In this document: one piece after another, positions 27,240 to 37,600 of the stretch
Layout of the letters: each line of letters begins with the position of its first letter
Position numbering within the stretch: position 1 is the first letter of the stretch
Origin: Priapulus caudatus
Taxonomy: Eukaryota; Priapulida; Priapulimorpha; Priapulimorphida; Priapulidae
Assembly: GCF_000485595.1 (NCBI RefSeq)
Contig: NW_014577546.1
Coordinates: 77,251 to 128,459, forward strand
Direction: 5' to 3'
Length of the DNA: 51,209 nucleotides
Notes under the pieces: model-generated
The model's database searches: none
Told to the model about the DNA's origin: nothing
The model's input: only the letters and a program-made list of their open reading frames with translations
Made by a program: the position numbers and the translations under genes

Positions 27240-27840
27240 GCGTAGACTAAAAATAAGCGACAAGTACGCGTACGTAAAGTACAAAATACTATTTTGCCAA
27301 TTAACTACACATGTGATCAATTTAGAGCGTGAAGCGACATAAAGTCTGAAGATAAACGCGAATTGTTGTGCCATAAAAATGAAGCTGATCAAACAACAAC
27401 ACTTAAAATTAAAGATAAACTGCTGCATGTTAAACGCCAGTAGCGTTGCGTGGAAGACTAAGACTCGTGCTGCCACTCTAGCGAGGAAACAAAACAGAAA
27501 TAGATTTTAGATTTTTTTAGAATTTTAATTTAGCGCTTTCCAAGTATATTAACATTTTTACATATATCACAAGATTTTTAAATAAGTACAGCGAGGGAGG
27601 GCGAATTTGACCTATACAGTCCTCCGAGTCAGCCCACTCCGCAAATAGTAAACCGTAAAAAAAAGTGAAGCGTATCGGAGTCCGCAATAAAATTTAAGAT
27701 ACGGGAGCATTTGTACACGACAATCAAAGAGAAGAGTGTTTACATTAACTAAGTCAACATTGAAATGCCAAGTGTAATTATAATACAAATCGTTTGGGTT
27801 TTACATACACACATGCGCGCACGCACGCACGCACACACGA
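27240..27840 (-). pseudogene. Third, partial copy of the CFAP206 promoter segment
   Basis: Begins right after the N gap with GCGTAGACTAAAAATAAGCG and follows 21850-22275 through to its (GCAC)n array, with many small indels. It lacks the exon 1 part. It carries a 145 bp insertion at 27504-27648 that copies 1 and 2 do not have. Confidence 0.8.
27504..27648. mobile_element. 145-bp insertion with 6-bp duplication
   Basis: AAATAG occurs at 27498-27503 and again at 27643-27648, and the other copies read straight through (CAGAAATAGTAAACC). The insert has an AT-rich left part and a GC-rich right part (GAGGGAGGGCGAATTTGACC). On the minus strand it would read as a short element with an AT-rich 3' tail, such as a SINE or MITE. 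Confidence 0.7.
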
Positions 27841-28025
27841 CACACACAACACACATTACGCCACCGCGCGGGCACTCAAGACCACACACACACGTCACAC
27901 CGTATATATATATATATATAGAGAGAGCAGAGAGAGAGGGAGACGAGAGAATCATATTCGCAGCAGTGTACACGCATGCGCGCACCGCATACAAGCCGCA
28001 CACCGTGCGCGCCGGGATACATACA
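27815..28025. repeat. Mixed (AC)n, (AT)n and (GA)n microsatellite
   Basis: GCAC and ACAC units, then TATATATATATATATATA and GAGAGAGCAGAGAGAGAGGG, in the 5' flank of the third CFAP206 copy. No gene is supported despite long open frames, which are repeat-derived. Confidence 0.75.
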
Positions 28026-28060
28026 CACCACAATAGGTGAATTCATAAGGTCCCGAAGTT

Positions 28061-28543
28061 CAGGCCCGTAGCCAGCTTTGTAATTGGGGGGGGGGGTTGT
28101 TTTCCAATGTTGGCATTGCTCGCAGGGGCGTGTAGCAGGGATTTGTACCAGGGGGTCTAAACCGTAACCCGAATTGCGAGGAACGCCGAAGGGGGGGTCT
28201 GGGGGGGCCCTCGCCCCAGAAATTTTTTAAAATTACGACCCGCCTCAGATGCGTTTTCTCGGCGAGCAAGGTGGGTCCGGACTGCCTGGACCCCCGCCTG
28301 TGAGCACGCCCCGCCGGGCGCGAAGCGACCAGGCGAGGGAGCCAAGCCGAACCGAGCGGAGGGAGGGTGCGGGGAAGGGTGTTCACTGTTCACGCTCCCC
28401 GCACGATTGGAGATTTTGCAATTATTACACCTAAAATGAGCGACCTGAGTGAAATTCTTGCAATTAAAAAAAAATATTTTTGGCTTGGGCCGGGGGTGGG
28501 GGGTTCGTTCGAACCCCCCGAACCCCCCCTGGCTACGGGCCTG
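28061..28543. mobile_element. DNA transposon remnant with 15-bp TIRs
   Basis: CAGGCCCGTAGCCAG at 28061-28075 is exactly inverted as CTGGCTACGGGCCTG at 28529-28543. Subterminal G-runs and C-runs mirror each other. At 483 bp with no transposase, it is non-autonomous. This terminus is common among animal DNA transposons; I do not assign a superfamily because no target duplication is clear. Confidence 0.8.
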
Positions 28544-28654
28544 CCTATATCTACCTCCTGAATTACACACCGCGTGTGGCTAGCACAACACGACAAACGA
28601 AATGGAACAATCGAAACAAATGGAAAACGTATATATATATATATATATATATTA

Positions 28655-29510
28655 TGATATATATATATCAGGGTAGATGAATAAGGGACGGAGTGTGACA
28701 TCAATAAACTAAGGAAAATTCGTCATTTACTAGCCTATAATACGCTTACGATTTACTACACGTACTCATACCAACTGAGCTAAAATCGGACACAGTTACA
28801 TTCGCCAAGTCAGTCGTACGAAATCGTTCTCGTAGACACCCGCAATCCGCAGATATCAAGGCCTAAAAACGTACGGACACGATTCTCCATTCCTTTGGAC
28901 ATCAATCCAACGCCATTGCGCGCCTATAATTCAGAACAAAAGGCAGCAACACTGCGCACAGTCCGCTGTGTTTGCTCTCTCGGATACGCTGAATTGTGCG
29001 TTGTGGCTCGCGGGGGAGATTGGAGATCGACGCAACACTTGCGAGCTAATCATGCGTTGGCGTGGGCGTGCGTGAAGGCAATGCCAGCTATGTATCAAAG
29101 GTGCCTGTGTAGCTGTGTACGCGGGTCAAACACCGGTTATGCTTCGCCGAGTGTTGATGCGCTAATCTCACCAGCGAGCCCACATGCCTCCTCAAGTTAG
29201 GCAATAGCGCGTTAGGTAGCTGCCTTTTTGTTTGGAATTGATAGGCGTGCAATGGCGTTGGAATTGATGTCCAAAGAATGGAGAATCGTGTCGTTACGTT
29301 TTAGGCTGTATCTCCGGAATTGCGGGTGTCTACGAGGAAAACGATTTCGTACGATGATTGGCGAATGTACTGTGTCGATTTGAGCTCAAGTTGGATGAGT
29401 TTACGCGTAGTAAATCGTAGGTATTTATTATAAGGCTAGTAAATGACGAATTTCCCTTGTTTATTGATGTCACACTCCTCCCTATTATCTACTCCTGATA
29501 TATATATATA
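28655..29510. mobile_element. Foldback element with ~280 bp inverted arms
   Basis: The left arm (ATCAGGGTAGATGAATAAGG, GTGTGACATCAATAAAC) is mirrored at the right (GTTTATTGATGTCACAC, ATTATCTACTCCTGAT). Matching continues inward through TCCATTCCTTTGGACATCAA / TTGATGTCCAAAGAATGGA. A 240 bp unique core lies between. Both outer ends are in (TA)n tracts, the probable insertion target. Confidence 0.82.
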
Positions 29511-29636
29511 GGCAAGTCTATAAGCACAATGCACTATGGGATAGGGGGTCTCGGTCCAAGAAGTTCAGCAAAAAAATTCCCTCATCAGTATGCTGAAATC
29601 AGATCATCTCAATGTATGGTGCGCAGCTCTTGCAAA

Positions 29637-29790
29637 AATTTTTTAACCACAAACTGTTTGTGGTGTCTGAGAAAATTTTTGGTCCACAAACTGTTTGTGG
29701 TGGCTAAGAAATTGTTTGGTCCACAAACTGTTTGTGGTGGCTGAGAAATTTTTTGGTCCACAAACTTTGTGGTGGCTAAGAAATTTTCGG
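29637..29790. repeat. Tandem repeat (~45 bp) with a palindrome in each unit
   Basis: About four units, three of which contain the palindrome CCACAAACTGTTTGTGG followed by a GCTGAGAAA-type spacer; the last unit is shortened. Each unit can fold on itself. Confidence 0.85.
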
Positions 29791-29799
29791 TTAATGATA

Positions 29800-30740
29800 A
29801 TCTAATGATCGTATCGCAAGCGTGTCGGGTGCGTGAAAATTGTCGCCCCGTTCTTAGCATGATATCAATACGTTTTCATCACGCTGTTACTGCGTCCACG
29901 AAGATGTCTCTGCGACCTGACCACGCTTTCGCTATGACCATGATGCGTCTCTAGCAAGCTCGACCCGTTCGTACTACGATTGTACTACGCCCAACACGCT
30001 CAGACCACACCGTTGTGGCGTTCGCATTACGTGTTGGTTACGCTCAGATCACATCCTGCGAACTTGGGGTATAAATTGGGGTGCTACCCTGGCCACCCCA
30101 CCAGTTCAGTGTCCACTATGGATGAGGCAACACTACTCCATGCCATGTTTCTCGTAGAAGGACAAGGCAACCAGGATTTCAGGGCAACACTTGATGGAGA
30201 TGACGGACTCCTGCACCTCTTTGGATTCTTTGCTCGGCCTTTCCCCCTTCCACGGCCTCTCCCCTTGTCTTTTGGCGGCATGGTTGTGTCAGTAGAAAAT
30301 AATCTTGATGTAATCTTGACAGCACGGCAGAATGAATGATGATGTCTAGAACGCGGCGCGGTATTTATATGGTCGTTGCCAGCGCAGTTTGTGCCCGACT
30401 AGAGCGTGATTGGCGCACAGTTGAGGCGCTGTGAGCGTTGCTTAGGCGCAGTGCAAGCGTCGTTCGAACGCAATGCGATTTGATTGGTCGCAATAAAGAC
30501 GCAGTGAGTGCAATGCAAGCGTGATGCGGGCGTGGTGAAAGCTTGTTGAGCGCAATTAGATCGGCGTAAAGACGCACTTAGATCGTAGTATCGACGTAAT
30601 TAGATCGTAGTATCGGCGCTGGGCCCGGCTGGGGCCCAATTGGCCACGCTCTCAACCACGCTCACCACGCTCGGGCAAATTATTTGAGCGTGGGGCGATC
30701 GTGATGAGCGTAGCTCTAGTGTGAAGGGTCCTTAAGAAAA
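29800..30740. mobile_element. Probable DNA transposon remnant rich in GAGCGT/ACGCTC motifs
   Basis: Short GAGCGTG, CACGCTC and GCAAGCGT motifs recur throughout, like the subterminal repeats of hAT or Harbinger elements. A 119-codon plus-strand frame (29980-30339) has TATAAAT at 30072 about 45 nt before an in-frame ATG at 30118 (MDEATLLHAMFLVEGQGNQD). An inverted TATA-like ATATAAATACC lies near 30362. I do not recognise the protein. The right end is about 30735 (GTGAAGGGTCCTTAAG); the left end is unclear. Confidence 0.45.
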
Positions 30741-31356
30741 AGTAGGTGGCAGTTGACCTGTAGATGGCAACACCTTACCATGTGACCTGTGATGCTGCTA
30801 CTGAAACTGTCAACAGGTTATATAAATTTTTGTGAATTGCTGTAGCGGAATGACATTGAAGTGTTTATTCAGTTGAATTGAGTAGATATTGCGTAAGCAC
30901 ATAAATGAACATTTGGTTTCTGTAATTACATGAGGATATATTTACACTTTGAATTATACATCATGCACCCAAATCTTTTGAATACTGGGCAAACTTATTT
31001 TGAATACATGACACAGTTGCATCCAAAACCAAAAAAGTGTTGGTAGTGTGTGAGTTATGCACACTAACAGACATCTACAGTATAAGATATCACATAGGTA
31101 CATAAAAATATTGATAACTATATATCAAAATATCGTATTTTCCATTATACACATGTAGGTGGCAAGTCTAGTTAACAAACCCATTATATGTTAAAAATAT
31201 ACTAGTGCATGCCGCATTTGGGAAAGTTACCTTGTTACACAGTTAGTAGAGATGGTAACTAACACTATTTCAAGTGAGTTTGTTAAATGCTATCTCAATA
31301 TTGCTCATACCCGCTTATGGATGTAAAAAATATGTTATCAGGAGTGCATAATATAG

Positions 31357-31388
<32 letters not shown>

Positions 31389-31645
31389 GATAATATATAG
31401 TCATAATATATAGTCTATATTTTATGCACTCCTAATGTTAAGTATCATCTGGAACATCTGGAGCATTCTCTGTCACTGGCTGTGATTTAATGTATACAAT
31501 CTCAGTGCTATTCAGCTTTGCTTGCTTGGAAGTGCACTTACTTTAACATTATATTTCTAAATATTCGCAAATTCCTGTTTGAATTCACATGAGTCTACAT
31601 CAGTGACAATAGATTTGCTCATTAATGGGCCAACCTTGAATCTGG
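30741..31645. other. Gene-free interval downstream of TBC1D13
   Basis: AT-rich sequence holding one hairpin (31340-31433) and, at its right end, the TBC1D13 3' untranslated region on the minus strand. No coding exon was recognised. Confidence 0.5.
31340..31433. repeat. AT-rich hairpin element
   Basis: AGGAGTGCATAATATAGACT and its inverse AGTCTATATTTTATGCACTC enclose a (TA)n core. The stem is about 30 bp or more. Confidence 0.8.
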
Positions 31646-34600
31646 TCAGCTCTTTTGCAAGCGAACCGCCTCACTGAGGACTAGGTGGATATCAAAAACT
31701 GGATAACGCTGAAACGGAAAATTCCATAATGTGTGCAACCGATATATGTGACATGCATTTAGTGAAAACGCTATTTTCTTATCAAAAATCATTATAGAGT
31801 ATATAATACCATGTGCAACCGACAAGTGTTTAGTTCACATTCTTTAACTTTAGCTTCAACAGATATATAAAATGTTGAATATCTAAAAAGATATTTACCT
31901 GTAACAACTTCATATTGCTGGAGAAGTCATTTTTCAACAAGTCATCTCGTATCAACCTGCAAATGTAAAACAAAGGACTCACTCCTTGCCAAGGCGAGTA
32001 ATAACAACCGCAGAATAGATACCAACGTAATCAACGTAAAAACATAACATAACATATTTTTAATATTTAATAATAAATAAAAAAAATGTTGAATTCATAA
32101 TTAATATAAGCTGTAGACACTCACAAGAGCATAGCAAGGCACACGTCAATGAGGAAGTCAAATCGCTTGCTATCGGCGAAGAGTGAATCCCAAACTCTGA
32201 TCACATCTGCGCACAACAGTTGGAGCAACCAATCATTACTTGGCGGTCATCATGTGGCACAGTAAACAAACATTAATTTGCACAGTGCATTTTTTATTTC
32301 AGTTGTATGATAACACCTTATAAAATACTGAGAATTCTTATACAGGAAGACTTATTTGAGATAGCTAAAGATAGACATAATAACCCCATATAGCTAACCT
32401 CAGGTCACTTGTACAAATATCTGTCATGAATTATTAATGTATTAGGTATTATGAACGCAGGCACAATTATCACGAAGATATCTAACAAGAGCCGCAGAGC
32501 ATCTGGGCTCATCTGAGGTCTGTTGCTACGGTTATAAACGTAACATTTATGTCGTGCATAGTGACACCTTTGTTAGGCGCAGATATGCAGATACGCGCAG
32601 TTGCGTACACATCATTTCAGCAACCTTCTGCATTCTGCATACCTCCGAAATACCATTGGTTGATACAAATCGCATGCCTGAAACTCCTGTTTTATGGTGC
32701 ATTGTGACCCTAACCCTAACCCTAACCCTATTAAAAAAATAATAATAATTGTTGTAAAAATTATTTGTTGTTATGAAATTGTTGTAAATAAATCATATAA
32801 ATATTTACCTTAATTGGAAAGAAATAGTTAAATGGATAAAGATAGAAAAATACAGAAAACAGGTAAATAATAAAAAATCTGATGGGATTCGATCCAAGGA
32901 CCTTTGAGCCGTAATCCTGTGCTTCAGCCGTTGGGCTTTCCAGATTATGGATGTGCCATGAATATGAGAACACTGTGACATCATTGAGGCAGTTCAGGAA
33001 TCCATGTTTAACCTTCCTCTTGAGGGTCAAAAGGTTATCAGACACTTACTCTTCGCACGTCAGTGGACAGCACATTTCACGGTCCTTTCAATAAAGTTAT
33101 AAAAATAGTAGGTCAGTGCTGAAACAAAAAAGTTTTTCACTCTCTCCGTTAGGCCACGCCCTCAGAAAATGTCTGATATCTGACCTTTCCCCCACTGCCC
33201 TTTGACCTGTGACCTCCAATTTCTCAGCACAGTGATGGCTTTTACTACCATGATGCTATACACCGACTATCACGAGCCTAGGTCGAGCCGTTTAGATTTG
33301 TGCCACAATTCTGCACTTGCTCCCTATACCTTAAGTTAAGGAGGGAATGTTCCCCCTTCTTTTACACCTCTTGACCTTTGACCTTTGACCCCCAGCTTCG
33401 ACATCCCAACTCGTTTTCGGATTCCCCCCCCCCACACGTCCCAAATATCGTGACCGTACGTCGTGCCGTTTAGATTTGTGCCCAACTGTTGAGGGATGCA
33501 TGGACGGACGCACGCACGCACGGACGGACGCACGCACGCTCATGCGATTCTACAAGCTGCATCTGACTATGTCAGATGAGCTAAAAATATGCTGCATATG
33601 TATATAATATATATATATATATATGTATATATATTAACGGTACTACAGTAAAACTCACATAAGTCGACACTTTTGGGACCAGCATATTTGTGCCGACTTA
33701 CGAAAATGACGACATACACGTAAGTCGTCATTTTGTCGACTTATATGTAGGGCTCCCCTCCCAGGTGCCCGTCACCCCTACGCAGTCATAAACATGTTCC
33801 ACACACGTCAGTTCGCGCCACATACATAGCAGACATGAAACAATCGGTCCGTACATCAATCGACACCGCTGCTGGCCATAACACACGTACATCGTACGCA
33901 CTAGCGGCAAGCGCTGCACACGCTGGCTATCTGTAACAGTAACACCCGCTGTGGATTACACGTTGGCGCATATCTGTGACGGCATATCTCGTACATCCCC
34001 TAGATGTACACTGCACCATCGGCATATCTGATGACGACTTACAGATGGGAAATTACTGTTGTGTGTATTACATGGGACCTGTCTGAGGGCGACGACTTGT
34101 ACATAATGACGGCTTATAAATAACGACTTAGGCGGGGCTATTCCAATCGATTTACTTTGAGAGAAAATTGGGACTTTTGACTTCCGTGACGACTTATGCG
34201 AATTGACGAGTTAGACGATGACAACTTATGCGAGTTTTACTGTACCATTAACTACTGGGGATAGGTAGCAACATAGGTAGGGGCTGGCAACATTACTTCA
34301 AGTTCTACCCACCAGGCATAGGAAATTCCTGCGAAAGCAGCAGAGTGAGCCATCGGAAGCTGAAGTACTGGGGCTTGAGGTCTTGCGTGACCATGAGAGA
34401 GCCCACGTCCGGGTCATGAAGCTGCAGCCTGTTCATGAGCTGCATCATCATATTGCCTGTAATCAAGTCATCACATGCCCGAGCGTCTGCACATTCACTC
34501 AAGCCACAAGCCACGCTGCTAATAGAGTTTATCTCACAGTATCTCAAGATATCAAATCGTCTGGTTTCACAACTTTACATTTTGGAAGACCACTAGTAAC

Positions 34601-37600
34601 GATATAATGTGATACAGACGGATGAATAATGCACAGATATGTTATGATTAAAACGTGTTTGTTCACAGTTTTATGCTAATTATATCAATGGTGTGACACT
34701 CAAATTAGCTTACCTATTCCGTGAGCAGAGTCATCCAGACTTTTGATGAAGTTGTCTCTAATCTCCGACATGAGATTTGTGAAGCAGAAGAAAGCATCAC
34801 ATTCGGCATGTTCTGAAATGTTGCAGAATTATAATTGCACATCTTGATGATGTTTAATAGGTGTTCTTATCACTTTTAATCTACCTAACACTTGCAAGTT
34901 ATATAATTAATATGTGCCACTGTTTACTCAGTCGAACACCCTCGTTCTCCCTCTTTCTACACAGTGTAAAAAATTTGCCGCGAAAGCTCCTGCTACGCAC
35001 CGCTCCATTCTCGTTCGCTGTCGGAAGCGAATATGTAGTAGATGGGGCCGATGATCTCGTTCATGCCCTGCACGTACGCGAGACCTGGGTTGAGCTTGGC
35101 ATAGATGAAGAGTATGCGTTCGACGACCTCCCAGTGCGCCTCCTTTCCGTCCGGCAGCAGGTCGTACTCCACCGTAGATTTCTTCGACGATTTCCACTGC
35201 AAGACGCCACGACGGCACAAGTGGGTCCATCGCGAATTTTTAATTTGGTTTTTTTTTTTCGGTACGTCAGTAAATATGGATTACGAACAGCAAAAATTAT
35301 GACACCTCTTCTAACATCTTCGTACAAACCAGATTTGTTTTTACGAAACGGCTCTTAATGGCAACTGTGAAATGGCTTGCTTGTCTAGGGATAGTCACGT
35401 TGACTATAGGCAACGATAATGACCTATCGGCAATCTAATTAGTTCTCAAACTTGTCTGCTTATCTTAGCTTCGGCAAATGACAGCTATGCAACTCACGTT
35501 ATATGCTCCCTGTCTGTTTTTCATAACGGTGTGTGACTGCAAAACAGAGCAATCCACGCGTTTTCGCAGAGTCTCCATTTCGGCAGCATTAACGACGTCC
35601 TGACAAGGAAACTCTGTTGCACGTTGGAAGAAGCCAATGTCAGGACACAGACGCCTGTAACATAACCCACTTTGTGCAGAACAAAGCCGACAAGGAAGCG
35701 CGATGATTCCTTGCAAATCAATTGAACTGATAGAGATTCATCATTGGCCATCGTAGATTCATTGAATTTTTTCAAGCATGTACGTTGTAGAATACAGAGA
35801 TTGTATCGCGGGTTAATGACTCATTGCTTCTGGTCATACCTAACGTCTTTGTCGATCTGAACCAGCACATCGTTATCCTTGAAGTATGCCACCCACTGGC
35901 TATCTGGATTTGGATTCAGTGGCTGAAAAATTTGAATCCGATTATTACGTTTTCTTCAATATTGCCTGTGTTTTCAACAGAAGAATTCTTTCCACTTCAA
36001 GACTTCAAATTAAAACTAGAAAGGGCAGTTGTCGCCAACTACATGTATCCCCCGTGTTCTCCCCAAGGTGTGTAAGTATACGAAGTTTGGTCGAGCTAGC
36101 TCAATTAAGGGCCGAGTTATAGAGCGGAAGGGAAATATGATGAAGGTCAAGGTCAAGGTCAAATAAAGATTGCAGTGACCTGGTTTCGGTATGCGACATA
36201 CCTTCTCCCCAAGATGTGTAAGTATACCAAGTTTGGTCGCGCTAGGTCAATTAGGGGCCGAGTTAGAGAGCGAAAGGGAAATAAGATTAAGGTCAAGGTA
36301 AAGGTCAAATAAAGGTTGCAGTGACCTGGTTTTGGTACTCTGCACACCTTCTCCCCAAGATGTGTAAGTATACCAAGTTTGGTCATGCTAGGTTAATTAG
36401 GGGGCGAGTTATAGAGCGGAAGGGAAATTCTCTGCGGCGGACCGAGCGGCGGCGGCGGCTGGGGAAACATGAAACCATAGTATCCCGCCGACTTCGTCAC
36501 GGGGGATACAATAATACTAAATAGTTGTTGTGATTAAATAATAGTTGTTAAATGATTCCTACCAAGTCAGCAGAATACCTGACTTAAAAAAATAGCAAAT
36601 AGATTCGAGAACGTAAATATCATAAAATAATTTAAATTTAGTATGGCTCACATGATCTTCAAATGTGACATCTATCTTGCCAGACTTGCCAAAGTGCTGC
36701 TTGCCTGGATTGACAATCATCTCCTGGATGAAACTGCTATATAGCTTTCTACATACATAAATAAATTATGTACTTTTAACCATTTAAATAATGGAAAGGT
36801 ACAAAGCACAAACTCTGTATTTATAAACAGCAATGCGAAAACTATAAATAAATTTACTCGTCTAGACACAATGTAATTTATGTAAGCATGTACAACAGAC
36901 GTCATGGTTTAGGTTGGGCGAGACTGAGTACAGTTTGAGCTGCACATTATATGTTTAGTTGGTAGGTTAGCTCTTTTAATTGCTTAAGTTGCAAACCATG
37001 TCAGCAACATAAAAAAACATTCGCCATTGTTAAGCATGATAGACTTTACACTGTTCATACTGGGTGCAGCCACTCAAGGTATAGTAGGCAAGTTCAGTTA
37101 GCAAAAAAAAACTAGATAAAAACTGTGAAACGCTAGAATAAAGATTGCTAGTAGACATAGAAATGAGATGGAGATTGCACAGGTGGCAATTCATAATTGA
37201 CGCATATGTTTCTGGAGATACTAACCTTTGCTTCTCCAAGAATGATAGAAATTTACTAGGAGAGAGAGGCAGATAGTTAAGAATAAGCTTCCAACAGAGT
37301 GCACGTACACTGCCAGGCTCATCTGGAATGCCTGAAACGTAAACAGAGATTCACTAAGAGATGCACACATAAATTAAAATAGCAAAATGGACGCATATGT
37401 AAGCATAACAAGTGCCGCAGAGCGACAGCGCTCAACTGACGTGTACTGTAGCCAGGTATTCTTCTGATAAACTCATTGACAACCGAATCAAGTGCGCCCT
37501 CCTGCCACCGCGTTCGCGCTCAGAACATATATCTAGGATATTACTAATACAGATCTAAAATCTATGATAAGCTTTGCTATACCTACTGGCAGTACAGTAA

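Noticed and set aside
27204-27476. Minus-strand frame crossing the N gap
   Set aside because: It runs through unknown bases and a noisy promoter copy.
32880-32950. Functional tRNA gene
   Set aside because: B-box-like and A-box-like words exist, but acceptor and T stems do not pair, so at most a tRNA-derived SINE.
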